From JANWHF01 sp036276235 (GTDB taxonomy: Bacteria > Planctomycetota > Phycisphaerae > Tepidisphaerales > Tepidisphaeraceae), in assembly GCA_036276235.1 (NCBI GenBank), contig DATBDZ010000219.1, forward strand, positions 1-32,602: DNA of 32,602 nucleotides, given 5' to 3'. Positions 1 through 8,055 of this stretch are shown here, in pieces; positions within the stretch are counted from its first letter, which is position 1, and every line of letters begins with the position of its first letter. The notes below the pieces were generated by a model. The model made no database searches, was not told the DNA's origin, and saw only the letters and a program-made list of their open reading frames with translations. Made by a program: the position numbers and the translations under genes.

Positions 1-103
1 TCCCCCGGTACTCCGGGGGAGGGCTGGGGAGGGGGTTGTGTAGAACACGCGTCTTTCGCGCGAACCCCCTCCCTAGCCCTCCCCCGGCGTACCGGGGGAG
101 GGG
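1..103. repeat. Family B palindromic element, copy 1 (cut by the window edge)
   Basis: Two G/C-rich hairpins face each other. The left one has the GTACT centre and the right one carries GGCGTACC. Between them lie an inner G-rich tail, a core of about 28 nt reading TTCGCGCGAAAGACGCG on the minus strand, and a complementary C-rich tail. The same layout recurs at 4904, 7942, 11268 and 20591. The left end may extend outside the window. Confidence 0.85.
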
Positions 104-161
104 ATGACGATGCGCCCGCGCTACTTTCGGTTCCCGTCTGCCCTTCTTTGCCGGCCAACTT

Positions 162-216
162 TTGCCGCCGCGCCGTGTCCGGTATGATGATCGGCGATCG
201 TGGGTAGCATGGGAGG
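162..216 (+). promoter_or_regulatory. Possible promoter and ribosome binding site of the PEGA lipoprotein gene
   Basis: A TATGAT hexamer at 183-188 lies 15 nt after TTGCCG (162-167). GGGAGG at 211-216 is a strong Shine-Dalgarno sequence 3 nt before the ATG at 220. The Shine-Dalgarno fixes the start well; the promoter is only a weak sequence match. Confidence 0.35.
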
Positions 217-219
217 CTG

Positions 220-2232
220 ATGTACGTCCGTTCATTGTCGCGGCTGCTGGCCGTCGTTTGCCTGGCGTTGTTCGCGGTTGGCTGCGTGACGACGCGGGAG
301 ATCACCATCACCGCGCGGCCCGATGATGCGCTCATTTCCATCGATGGCCAAAACCAGGGGCCGGGGCCGATCACGCATAAGTTTGAGTTTCATGGCGATC
401 AGGAGCAGCACGTCGTCGCCGCCACGCGTGTTGGATATAAGGATCAGTCTGTTCCGCTCACCCGGTCTTTCGCAGAATCATCGTTGCTGTTGGAAATGCG
501 GCCACAAAGCCGGCGCGTCACGTTTATTGTGAATCCGGTGCCGGCGGTTATTCGCGTCGATGGGAAGGCGCTTAGTCCGGTTCCCTCGTCGCGGCTGTCG
601 GTCGAACTGGAGTTTACCGCCGATGCGAAGGGAACTTGGACGCATCACACGGTGTCGGCAGATGCGCCCAACTGGCAGTCGATCGAGCGGACGGTGAACT
701 GGACCGATCCTTCGCCCGAATATTCGCTGGCGCTGGGGACGCTGCATAAAGATTTATCGATCGTCACAAATCCCGCCGGCGCGCAGGTCATGCTGAACGG
801 GCAATCGGTGGGGCCGAGTCCGGTGAAACTAAAAGATGTGGCGTTTCCGGTTGATCCGTCCAGCGGGAAGTTCATCCCGCAACGTGTAGTGATCAGCAAG
901 CCGGGCTACGATCCGCTGAACGCAACGGTGAACTGGGATGAGGGGAAGAGCGATTACGTGGTCAACATTCCGCCGAAGACGAAGACCGTGCGCATCATCA
1001 CCGATCCGCCCGGCGGCGAGGTTGCGATTCCAGGGCAAGCCATTTCGCGCGATGCCTCGGGCACCACGAGCGCCAAGCTCGCGTTTGTCCCGACCGATGA
1101 CAAGGGAACACTGCCGGTTTTCAGTGCGGCAGTGACGAAGAAAACGGCTGATACGGAATGGTATCCAAAGGAATTGCCGATCGCTTGGGACGCAGGGCAG
1201 GCGGAGTATTCGGTGATTCTCAAGGAGATTCGTACCAAGCCGGTGCCACTGATTTTGCCCAAGGCGGTGCGCACTGATGATGGATGGCGCATCGAAGCCA
1301 GCAAACTCAATGTGCTGGCGATGAAAGATGTGACCGAGCCCGCCGACCGAGAGCAGCCGACGCATATTACCGATTTGCCCAAGGGAACGATCATCGATTC
1401 GCTAGCGATTTCGCCGGATGGATCGCAGCTTTTGTTCACCACGCTTTCGGGCGAATCGACGGCGCTGCGATCACAGATTCAGTTGCTCAAATCGGATGGC
1501 TCCGGCGGCGCGACCGTCTTCGGCGAGGAAAACGCGCTTTCGCTCACGCCGACTTTCACGCCCGATGGCGCGCAGATTCTTTTTTCCTCCAATCGCGCCG
1601 GGCGGCGGCTGAGCATCTGGCAGATGTCGGCGGTGGGGGAGGCGGGCGTCACGCAACTCACCGGCGGCGAGGAAAATGCCCTCTGGCCCGCTGTCGATTC
1701 TGAGCCGCGACCACGGTTGTTTTACACGGCACTGGTTGATGGTCTGGCGCAGCCGCGACTTTATATGACGCGCCTGGGGACGACTACGCGCACCGATCTT
1801 TCCCGCAGTGGCGGCATGCAGCCGCACATCAATCCCAAGGGCGACAAGATTGTCTTCTGCAGCGTGAATGAGAAAAACGGTAAGCGGCAAATCCTGATGA
1901 TGCCTGATCGCGGCGGGCCCGCGGCAAGCCTGGGTGATCCGGACTCCGACGAATACGACGCCGTCTGGAGCATGGACGGCGGCAAGATCGCCTTCGCGTC
2001 CAATCGCGGCAAAGACGAAGAAACCGGCAAGAATTATGACATTTGGGTGATCGATTTGGCCCATCCCGATCATGCAATCCAAGTCACACAAAACGGAAGC
2101 TGGGACGATCGGCCGGCGTGGGATCCGAGCGGGCGCGCGCTCTATTTCCGATCGAATCGCGGTGGGGAGTGGGGGATTTGGAAGATTGCGATTCCGGCGC
2201 TTGGGGAGTCGTCTAAGCAATCGAGTCATTGA
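220..2232 (+). CDS. Lipoprotein with PEGA repeats and a TolB-like beta-propeller
   Basis: The N-terminus is a lipoprotein signal (MYVRSLSRLL, then a hydrophobic stretch and lipobox AVGC, Cys22). Four PEGA-like beta units follow, at about residues 27-95, 99-170, 175-250 and 254-335, each with the pattern of a 'P-x-A/G-x-V-x-I/L-x-G' turn (for example IVTNPAGAQVMLNGQSVGPS). From about residue 375 to 665 there are TolB/PD40 propeller blades, seen as repeated 'SPDGSQLLFTT', 'TPDGAQILFSSNR', 'SMDGGKIAFASNR' and 'DPSGRALYFRSNR'. PEGA domains are surface-layer-type carbohydrate or protein binding modules, and TolB blades mediate protein contacts in the periplasm. The protein is therefore probably an envelope-anchored scaffold; its partner is unknown. 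ATG with GGGAGG upstream supports the start. It is followed on the same strand by the FHA gene after about 200 nt. Confidence 0.85.
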   Translation: MYVRSLSRLLAVVCLALFAVGCVTTREITITARPDDALISIDGQNQGPGPITHKFEFHGDQEQHVVAATRVGYKDQSVPLTRSFAESSLLLEMRPQSRRVTFIVNPVPAVIRVDGKALSPVPSSRLSVELEFTADAKGTWTHHTVSADAPNWQSIERTVNWTDPSPEYSLALGTLHKDLSIVTNPAGAQVMLNGQSVGPSPVKLKDVAFPVDPSSGKFIPQRVVISKPGYDPLNATVNWDEGKSDYVVNIPPKTKTVRIITDPPGGEVAIPGQAISRDASGTTSAKLAFVPTDDKGTLPVFSAAVTKKTADTEWYPKELPIAWDAGQAEYSVILKEIRTKPVPLILPKAVRTDDGWRIEASKLNVLAMKDVTEPADREQPTHITDLPKGTIIDSLAISPDGSQLLFTTLSGESTALRSQIQLLKSDGSGGATVFGEENALSLTPTFTPDGAQILFSSNRAGRRLSIWQMSAVGEAGVTQLTGGEENALWPAVDSEPRPRLFYTALVDGLAQPRLYMTRLGTTTRTDLSRSGGMQPHINPKGDKIVFCSVNEKNGKRQILMMPDRGGPAASLGDPDSDEYDAVWSMDGGKIAFASNRGKDEETGKNYDIWVIDLAHPDHAIQVTQNGSWDDRPAWDPSGRALYFRSNRGGEWGIWKIAIPALGESSKQSSH

Positions 2233-2437
2233 TCGTCACGATTGGTCCATGAGTTCGCCGCTTGCGGCTTCGCACGGTGCCTTTGCGAAACACAGTGCGA
2301 ACCCGCAAGCGGCGCAACCAAACCCTCATAATCCAAATCGTCTCCCACCTCTTTTACTTTGAATTCTCTTTGCTAGACTTGTGCGGCGCAGGTCATGGAA
2401 GCCGGCATGGATGTCGGCGATCTGCCCGGTTCGGGGT

Positions 2438-3661
2438 ATGGAGACCCCAGTCATGTCAAAGACGCAATCTTCCCCAACGCAAGAATCCCTTTGGCCGATC
2501 ATGCTTCCGATCGGGTCGCAGCGACACATGCCGCCGTTCCCCGTGCAGGGGACGGTGTGGCTGTTTGGCGCGCAGCCGCATGCGCACATTCTGCTCAAAT
2601 CAAAGCTCGTGAGCCGCTCGCATGCGCTGATTGTCAATGATCGCAACGAGTCGTACATTCGCGATCTTTCCAGCACCAACGGCATCTTCCTGAACAATGT
2701 TCCGACGCGCGAAACGCGCGTCGAGAACGGCGATATTCTCAACATCGGCCGCTTCCAGTTCATCTGCTACAGCGGCTTTCCCTCCGAGTTGGAGGAAGAG
2801 GATACGCCCCAGCCGTCGGATGCCGACCTGCTGATCGAAGGGTATGAGAAGCACGTGCCGATCCATCTGCGCACGCTGGTGATCGGCCGGCGCGAGCACT
2901 GCGAGGTGAAGCTGGATGATCCGCAGGTGTCGTCGGTGCACGCGGTGATCTACCGTTGCGACGGCCGGCGGCGCATTCGTGACCTCAGCTCGCTGCGCGG
3001 AACTTATCTGAATCATCAGCGCATCCGCGACGCCGAGCTGATCTACGGCGACATGATCCGCATCGGCGACACGATCATCCATTACGATCTGGACGAAACC
3101 TGCCAGCGCGAGGGATGGGTTCCGGCCAGCGCCGCGGAAGTGGAGCAGCCGCTACGGATCGCCGACGAAGATGACGCGACGATGGACCCGATGACCGACA
3201 GCTCGCTGGAAAAGGCGCTGATGGCCGCCCGCGAGGCGGACGCCGCCGCCGATGCCGCAGCCGTCGCGGCCTCCGCCGGCGCGCCGCCTCAGGAAAACCC
3301 CAGCGAGATGCTCAAGCCTTGCGTGGTGCTCACGGCCCCCGCATCCGAGCGTCGGCTGGTTCGCTCCCTCAAGGGCCAGCTCGACAATTTCGCCGACACG
3401 ATCTCGATGGTGGAAGCCGAAGCGCACGCCGGCGAAGTTATCGCCGCATTACGTCCAGCATTAGGCCACGCCGGCCCCACGCCCAAGAACGTCGATCGCC
3501 CGGTGCCGGCCAAATCTTCAAAGAAGAAAAATTCCGGCAAATCGCGACGCACGATCGAGATGGCAGTCGAAAAATCGATCAAAGCCGGTGCGCACGTCAC
3601 GGCTGATGAAGCGGCGGATTTGTTGGAGGACGGTTTCTTTCGGGAATCGGGGATGAAGTAG
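2438..3661 (+). CDS. Protein with two FHA domains
   Basis: This is a cytoplasmic-looking protein with two forkhead-associated (FHA) domains, which bind phosphothreonine peptides. The first, starting about 25 residues in, has the canonical core LVSRSHA ... SSTNGIFLN ... NGDILNIG. The second has LVIGRREHCEVKLDD ... VSSVHAVI ... LRGTYLN ... YGDMIRIG, in which the usual Asn-Gly is Arg-Gly and the Ser-Arg-x-His is Ser-Val-His, so its phosphopeptide binding may be weakened. An Ala-rich linker follows (about residues 265-285), then a basic C-terminus (KSSKKKNSGKSRR). The reading frame is open back to a GTG at 2381, but the first plausible methionines are at 2438 and 2453, and neither has a strong ribosome binding site. 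It probably works with a Ser/Thr kinase system encoded elsewhere. The last 26 nt of the gene recur imperfectly 102 nt downstream. Confidence 0.85.
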   Translation: METPVMSKTQSSPTQESLWPIMLPIGSQRHMPPFPVQGTVWLFGAQPHAHILLKSKLVSRSHALIVNDRNESYIRDLSSTNGIFLNNVPTRETRVENGDILNIGRFQFICYSGFPSELEEEDTPQPSDADLLIEGYEKHVPIHLRTLVIGRREHCEVKLDDPQVSSVHAVIYRCDGRRRIRDLSSLRGTYLNHQRIRDAELIYGDMIRIGDTIIHYDLDETCQREGWVPASAAEVEQPLRIADEDDATMDPMTDSSLEKALMAAREADAAADAAAVAASAGAPPQENPSEMLKPCVVLTAPASERRLVRSLKGQLDNFADTISMVEAEAHAGEVIAALRPALGHAGPTPKNVDRPVPAKSSKKKNSGKSRRTIEMAVEKSIKAGAHVTADEAADLLEDGFFRESGMK

Positions 3662-3666
3662 TTGTG

Positions 3667-3698
3667 CTATCTCTCCCCCGAGTACAGGGGAGAGATAG
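3667..3698. repeat. Single family A-like hairpin after the FHA gene
   Basis: CTATCTCTCCCC pairs perfectly with GGGGAGAGATAG around a CGAGTACA loop. It starts 5 nt after the FHA stop codon. It looks like one arm of a family A element. It lacks a T-run, so it is not a convincing intrinsic terminator, although the stem could protect the mRNA 3' end. Confidence 0.7.
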
Positions 3699-3711
3699 AA
3701 AGCAGAAACGT

Positions 3712-3732
3712 GGCGGGCAGTGCCGCCCCTAC
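3712..3732. repeat. REP-like single hairpin ending in CTAC
   Basis: GGCGGGCAGTGCCGCCCCTAC is a short hairpin with a CTAC foot, the reverse orientation of the GTAG-foot hairpins at 11226 and 20777. It lies between two imperfect copies of the FHA gene end. Confidence 0.6.
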
Positions 3733-3789
3733 GCGCCACTTTCGGGCATCGGGGAGGAAGTAGTACCCAAGGAATGCAGGGCGCCTTCT

Positions 3790-3915
3790 CCCTCTCCCCT
3801 GTACTCAGGGGAGAGGGTTGGGGTGAGGGGACCGGTGCGCCAGTTGGCGAAATACGCTGACGGGCACATCGCTGTCCCCTCACCCTGCCCTCTCCCCTGA
3901 GTACAGGGGAGAGGG
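3790..3915. repeat. Family A 126-bp palindromic element, copy 1
   Basis: The left hairpin is CCCTCTCCCCTG-TACT-CAGGGGAGAGGG. An inner tail GGGGTGAGGGGA follows, then a 42-nt core, the complementary tail TCCCCTCACCC, and a right hairpin with loop AGTA. The length from outer stem to outer stem is 126 nt, the same as the copies at 9442, 9843, 24407 and 27830. It lies between the FHA gene and the convergent TIM-barrel gene. Confidence 0.9.
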
Positions 3916-3926
3916 TTCTCAGCACC

Positions 3927-4880
3927 TCACCGTTTTCCAAACGCCCCCTGCAAAACGGCAAGGCTCTTAGGAATCCCCGTCCTCGGATCTTCCTTCCCTT
4001 CAAATTCCAGCGAGAGATACCCTTTGTATCCGACATTGCGGAGGATCGATGCAATGCGTGGGTAATCGAGATCAAGCGTGTACCAAAGCCCGCCGCCGAA
4101 GTAGGTCTTGGCGTGAACCATCGTCGCCAGCGGCGCGACTTGCGCGAGCTTGTCGTATGGATCTTCCAGGAAATTGCCCATATCGCAGGTGACGCGGAGC
4201 CATTGTGAATTGACGCCGTTGATGATCCGCAGCACGCCCTCGGGTGTGCGGCCCAGGCCCCAGTGGTTTTCCAATCCCATCGTTACGCCACACTTCTCGG
4301 CGGTGGGGATGCACTGCTGGAAGCAATCGATCACCCACTTGAAGCCTTCTTCATCGGTGTGGCCCGCGACCGGCTGTTCGATCCCACGATGGGCCATCAG
4401 ATCGTCGAAGTTTTTGCTGGTGCCCCAGGTACCGCTCTGCACGCGCATGGAGGGGATTCCCATCGCGTACGCCAGCTCGATTTGATGGATCGTCAGTTCC
4501 ACATTCTTGCGGCGTTCATCCGCATCGGGCGTGAGGAACGTCTGATGCGTCGCGAAACCATACAGATCAAGCCCGAGCGTCAGCGCGCGGCGTTTCAATG
4601 ACTGGAGATACGCGTTGTCTTCGCGGGCCATCTGACGATGGAGGATCTCGACGCCGTCAAAACCCCACTCGGCGGCCAGATCGAGATTCCGCTCGAGGCT
4701 GCGCAGCTCGTTATGACGGAATTGCCAAAGCGAATAGCTGGCCAAGCCGATGCGATTGGGCCGCGGGGTTGAAGGTAAGGTCGCAGGCTGTTGTTGGGCG
4801 GATGAAGTTTGAGTTGCGCCCACCAGCGCGGCTGCCGCCGCACCTGCGAGAAAACTCCTTCGCGTCGCCGAGATGTGCAA
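3927..4880 (-). CDS. Tat-exported sugar phosphate isomerase/epimerase-like TIM-barrel protein
   Basis: The product belongs to the xylose isomerase-like/AP endonuclease 2 TIM-barrel family, which is abundant in Planctomycetota. A twin-arginine signal (SATRRSFLAG followed by an Ala-rich stretch ending SSAQ) shows folded export. Barrel segments include IGLASYSLWQF, WGFDGVEILH, MRVQSGTWGTS, CGVTMGLENHWGLG, VTCDMGNFLEDPY, MVHAKTYFG and GYLSLEFEGKEDP; the conserved acidic and His residues fit a divalent-metal site. The substrate is unknown. No ATG lies close to the Tat motif. A TTG at 4880 would give MHISATRRSFL, a normal Tat n-region, while the open frame continues upstream through a family B repeat to an ATG at 5051. 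I prefer the TTG, possibly served by the GGAGG at the repeat edge, but the start is uncertain. Confidence 0.8.
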   Translation of the reverse strand: MHISATRRSFLAGAAAAALVGATQTSSAQQQPATLPSTPRPNRIGLASYSLWQFRHNELRSLERNLDLAAEWGFDGVEILHRQMAREDNAYLQSLKRRALTLGLDLYGFATHQTFLTPDADERRKNVELTIHQIELAYAMGIPSMRVQSGTWGTSKNFDDLMAHRGIEQPVAGHTDEEGFKWVIDCFQQCIPTAEKCGVTMGLENHWGLGRTPEGVLRIINGVNSQWLRVTCDMGNFLEDPYDKLAQVAPLATMVHAKTYFGGGLWYTLDLDYPRIASILRNVGYKGYLSLEFEGKEDPRTGIPKSLAVLQGAFGKR

Positions 4881-4903
4881 TCCATCGGGCGCACGTTTTT
4901 CTC

Positions 4904-5007
4904 CCTCCTCCGGTACTCCGGGGGAGGGCTGGGGTAGGGGTTGTGTTGAACGAGCGTCTTTCGCAATCGGCCCCCACCCTAACCCTCCCCCGGAGTACCG
5001 GAGGAGG
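4904..5007. repeat. Family B palindromic element, copy 2
   Basis: Outer stems CCTCCTCCGG and CCGGAGGAGG bound two GTACT/AGTAC-centred hairpins, G-rich and C-rich inner tails and a 29-nt core. It sits just upstream of the probable TTG start of the Tat-exported TIM-barrel gene. On the minus strand its right arm reads QPLPQPSPGVPEEGEK in frame with that gene. Confidence 0.9.
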
Positions 5008-5060
5008 GAACCGGACCCGCGTGCGGACATTCTCGTGCGTCCGATGGCCATAAGACGCTC

Positions 5061-5744
5061 CTATTTTCGATGGCGGCGTTCGACTTGCCGCTCGTCGGCG
5101 ATCAGCGCGGTTGCCGCGATCTTCAGGAACAGGCCGCTCTCGACGATTCCGGCGCGGCTTTTGAGCGAATGCTCCAGCGCCGCCGCACTATCGATTCCTT
5201 GCGGGAAGCGGCAATCGTAAATGTAGTTGGCGTTGTCGGTGATGAAAACGGAATTGTCCGGCTGCCGACGAAGAACTGGCTGTGCACCCAGCGACTGGAA
5301 GAATCGCTCGTGCAGTTCATGGCCAAACGGCGCGACCTCCACCGGCAGCATCGATTTGCTGCCGAGCTTTGCCACCGTCTTGCTGGCGTCGGCGATGATG
5401 ACCAACTTCGCGGAGTTTTGCGCGACGATCTTTTCGCGCAGGAGCGCGCCGCCGAGGCCTTTGATCAGATCGACGTTCGGATCGACCTCATCGGCGCCGT
5501 CAATGGTGACATCCGGATGGGGGCATTGAACCAGCGTCGCCAGCGGGATTCCCAATTCCTGGGCACGGCGTTCGGATTGGCGCGAAGTCGGCACGCCGCG
5601 CACGTCTTTGATGCGGCCTTCCTTCAATGCGGCGCCCAGCGCGCGCAGAAAGTAGTCCGCGGTGGACCCGGTTCCCAGGCCCACGACCATTCCACTTTTG
5701 ACAAATTCCAACGCCGCCTCGGCGGCCCGTTGCTTCGGATTCAT
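5061..5744 (-). CDS. rpiA: Ribose-5-phosphate isomerase A
   Basis: This enzyme interconverts ribose 5-phosphate and ribulose 5-phosphate in the cytoplasmic pentose phosphate pathway. The 227-residue length is normal for RpiA. Family motifs are visible: VVGLGTGSTADYFLRAL near the N-terminus (phosphate-binding GTGST), VTIDGADEVDP (catalytic Asp region), LIKGLGGALLREKIVA, and LPVEVAPFGH. The frame is open further upstream to 6053, but homology begins at MNPKQRAAEAALEFVKSGM, so the ATG at 5744 is chosen; no good Shine-Dalgarno is visible there. The gene diverges from the Cys-rich secreted protein gene at 5835, leaving about 90 bp for both promoters. Confidence 0.93.
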   Translation of the reverse strand: MNPKQRAAEAALEFVKSGMVVGLGTGSTADYFLRALGAALKEGRIKDVRGVPTSRQSERRAQELGIPLATLVQCPHPDVTIDGADEVDPNVDLIKGLGGALLREKIVAQNSAKLVIIADASKTVAKLGSKSMLPVEVAPFGHELHERFFQSLGAQPVLRRQPDNSVFITDNANYIYDCRFPQGIDSAAALEHSLKSRAGIVESGLFLKIAATALIADERQVERRHRK

Positions 5745-5797
5745 TGGGCAACAAGATAGGGGAATCGGCAATCGCACACAAACGCGCCGCCGCTGCC

Positions 5798-5827
5798 TTG
5801 ACCCGTTGCTCCACCTCTGGCTAGCAT
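5798..5827 (+). promoter_or_regulatory. Candidate sigma-70-type promoter of the copper-handling gene group
   Basis: TTGACC (5798-5803) and TAGCAT (5822-5827) are separated by 18 nt. Transcription would begin at about 5834, right at the ATG at 5835, so the first gene may be translated from a leaderless message. No Shine-Dalgarno is visible there. Confidence 0.45.
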
Positions 5828-5834
5828 CATCAAT

Positions 5835-6230
5835 ATGGCGGGCATTCGCACACAACTGATCGCCACGATGACCGCCTTGGCGGTATTTGCGGCCAGCCTT
5901 TCGTGCGTCTGCGCGGCCAGCACCGTCGCGACGATCGCGCCGGCCGATGCGATGCCGCTTCATGCCTGCTGCCAGGTAAAGAGGGACAACGGGAAGCCAA
6001 CTCCGGCGAAGGACGAAAACTGCAATCGTTGTCGCGAAGATCGGATTGCACAATCATCGCCTGCGAAATCGCCATCGTTGGATCCTGCATCGTGTCACTT
6101 GGTCGTCTTCCTGAATGCCGCTTGCTGCACACCGCGGACGTTGCGAATTTCGAGAGACGCCACAGACATACCTTCCAACAATTACAAATCGCCGACACTT
6201 CTGGGGCTGCACTGCGCGCTGAACTGTTAG
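5835..6230 (+). CDS. Small secreted cysteine-rich protein, possibly metal-binding
   Basis: I do not recognise the family. The 131-residue product starts with a signal peptide (MAGIRTQLIATMTALAVFAA, then a Cys- and Ala-rich cleavage region). Cysteines come in pairs or close spacing: SCVC, HACCQ, CNRC, AACC, and a terminal LHCALNC. Paired Cys and His in an exported protein, just upstream of a TolC-like lipoprotein and a multicopper oxidase, suggest binding of copper or another soft metal in the periplasm. Only the signal peptide and Cys pattern are seen directly; the function is inferred. It resembles in style, but cannot be assigned to, the small DUF2946-type copper proteins. About 50 nt after its stop comes an inverted repeat (6282-6392). 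Confidence 0.55.
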   Translation: MAGIRTQLIATMTALAVFAASLSCVCAASTVATIAPADAMPLHACCQVKRDNGKPTPAKDENCNRCREDRIAQSSPAKSPSLDPASCHLVVFLNAACCTPRTLRISRDATDIPSNNYKSPTLLGLHCALNC

Positions 6231-6281
6231 TCAGAAATCACGACTGCCGTTCGTTGCGGACGAGCTTGAGAATCTTTCATC

Positions 6282-6392
6282 GTGGCACGGGTTTGCAACC
6301 CATGTGTGCGATGCTCGAACGAAGATGATCACGGAAAACAACGATTTCATTTGATCCCGCACCCGCCTGCACGGGTTGAAAACCCGTGCCAC
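6282..6392. repeat. Paired inverted repeat (family D)
   Basis: GTGGCACGGGTTTGCAACCC at the left and GGGTTGAAAACCCGTGCCAC at the right are inverted with respect to each other and are separated by about 70 nt. Each arm is itself a small hairpin. A related short hairpin occurs at 11421. The element fills most of the 234-nt gap before the TolC-like gene and contains no convincing gene. Confidence 0.7.
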
Positions 6393-6464
6393 AATTAGAG
6401 TTCTCAAGCTCGAAGGCGGACCCTGCGTCGATTCTCAAGTCACTACTTAATTTTGGTGCAGTAT

Positions 6465-7895
6465 ATGAGACGCATAGTTTGGGCGCTCGCCCTCGCGGCC
6501 CTCGCATCAATCGCAGGTTGTGCCGCGCAATCCAAGGAATCCGCTTTCGACGATGTGAGCAAGAGAGTCCGCAGCCAGGGAGTTCCGGTGGTCCGCTGGA
6601 ACACCAACTCGGCGGAAGATGCCGAGGCCGCGGCGGCGGTTAACGCGTTGTTAAGCAGCGAGCTGACCTTTGGCGCTGTCGCGCAAATCGCCGTGCTGAA
6701 CAATCACGAACTCCAGGCAACGTTTGAAGAAATTGGCATCGCGCAGGCTGATCTCGTGCAGGCGGGGCTGCTGCGAAATCCGGTGTTCGACTTGAGCGTG
6801 CGCATTCCCGATGGCGCTCCTTCCAAAACTTACATCGATATAGGCGTCGCGCAGAATTTCCTGGATATCTTTTTTATCCCGGCGAAGCGAAAGATCGCCG
6901 AGGAGCAACTGGCGCAGGCCAAGGCGCGCGTCGCGCAGCAGGTCCTGACGATCGCGACCGACACACAGATTGCGTTCATCCAATATCAGGCGGCCGCGCA
7001 GCTTCTGGAGATCAAGAAAATGGCCGCGGAGGCGAGCGCCGCCTCGCTCGAAACCGCCAGGCGACTGCACGATGCCGGCAACATTAATGATCTGGCGTAT
7101 CTGACGGAGCAGGCGCAAGAGAGCCGCGCGCGGATCGAGTTGGCGGCAGCCCAGGCGTCGGTTCAAGAAGCACGGGAGCACGTTGATTCGCTGATGGGAG
7201 TGAGCGATGCGCAGCTTACTTGGAAGGCGGCGGCAAAGCTGCCAGATCTGTTTGAGCTGACAGCACCGGTCACGCTCGCGCAGAAGGTCGCGCTGGAGTA
7301 TCGGCAGGACTTGGCTGCCGCTCGCGAGGAGATCGAGATTCAAGGGCGGGCGCTGGGACTTACGGAGCAGACACGGTTCTTCTCGGAAGCCAACGTCGGT
7401 GTTGACGCGGAACGCGAAACCGATGGCCAATGGCGCATCGGCCCCAGTCTGTCTTTCCCGATTCCGCTTTTCGATCAGGGACAAGGCGCCATCCCCAAGA
7501 CCCAGGCAAAACTGCGGCAAAGCCGCCAGCGGTATACGGCGATGGTGGTTCAAATCCGATCGCAAGTTCGGGCTGCCTGCGACAAGCTCACTAATGCCAA
7601 CGCGATGGCCCGGATGTATCGCGACGACTTGATGCCGCTGCAGGACAAGGTGCTTGATCAAACGCAATTGCATTATAACGCGATGATCGTCGGAGCATTT
7701 CAACTTCTCCAGGCAAAACAAAATCAGCTGGAGGCAAACGAGCATTACGTGGAATCGCTGCGGGATTTCTGGATTTCAGCGGCTGAGCTGGAACGGGCGA
7801 CCGGCTTCACGCTCGCGATGCCACAATCTCCGACCACGCAACACGCCTCGACAGGAGGCGCACTGAATGAGGAACATCATCATGAAGCCCATTGA
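6465..7895 (+). CDS. TolC-family outer membrane efflux lipoprotein
   Basis: This is an outer membrane factor of the TolC/OEP family, forming the exit duct of a tripartite exporter. The N-terminus is a lipoprotein signal (MRRIVWALALAALASIAGC, lipobox IAGC), which argues for the ATG at 6465 over the TTG at 6453. The two OEP repeats are visible as long Ala/Gln/Glu-rich helices: about residues 65-230 (NNHELQATFEEIGIAQADLVQAGLLRNP and onward) and about 270-450 (EYRQDLAAAREEIEIQGRAL ... FPIPLFDQGQGAIPKTQAKL). The FPIPLFDQG turn is typical of CusC/CzcC-type members. The C-terminus is His-rich (EEHHHEAH), which fits metal handling. No RND pump or membrane fusion protein gene lies beside it. The end overlaps the upstream start codon (7867) of the multicopper oxidase frame by 29 nt, indicating coupled translation. 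Confidence 0.88.
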   Translation: MRRIVWALALAALASIAGCAAQSKESAFDDVSKRVRSQGVPVVRWNTNSAEDAEAAAAVNALLSSELTFGAVAQIAVLNNHELQATFEEIGIAQADLVQAGLLRNPVFDLSVRIPDGAPSKTYIDIGVAQNFLDIFFIPAKRKIAEEQLAQAKARVAQQVLTIATDTQIAFIQYQAAAQLLEIKKMAAEASAASLETARRLHDAGNINDLAYLTEQAQESRARIELAAAQASVQEAREHVDSLMGVSDAQLTWKAAAKLPDLFELTAPVTLAQKVALEYRQDLAAAREEIEIQGRALGLTEQTRFFSEANVGVDAERETDGQWRIGPSLSFPIPLFDQGQGAIPKTQAKLRQSRQRYTAMVVQIRSQVRAACDKLTNANAMARMYRDDLMPLQDKVLDQTQLHYNAMIVGAFQLLQAKQNQLEANEHYVESLRDFWISAAELERATGFTLAMPQSPTTQHASTGGALNEEHHHEAH

Positions 7896-7941
7896 AGCAA
7901 TCACACGTTTGAAGGACGCTTTGAGCGATTCCGTCTTGTCC

Positions 7942-8047
7942 CCTCCTCCGGTACTCCGGGGGAGGGTTAGGGTGGGGGCCGTTTGCGCAGACGATGCCCG
8001 TTCTACACAACCCCCTCCCCAGCCCTCCCCCGCAGTACCGAGGGAGG
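7942..8047. repeat. Family B palindromic element, copy 3, inside the 5' end of the multicopper oxidase frame
   Basis: It has the same hairpin-tail-core-tail-hairpin layout as the other B copies, with a 31-nt core. It lies in frame between an ATG at 7867, which has its own AGGAGG, and the ATG at 8056 that precedes the Tat signal. The right end GGGAGGGAG is well placed to act as a ribosome binding site for 8056. Confidence 0.9.
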
Positions 8048-8055
8048 GAGAAAAG

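Noticed and set aside
3667..3698. Hairpin after the FHA gene as an intrinsic terminator
   Set aside because: The stem is strong but no T-run follows; it matches the family A arm pattern better.
6651..7745. Minus-strand open frame of 364 codons
   Set aside because: It is antisense to the TolC-family gene, which has a lipobox and both OEP repeats.
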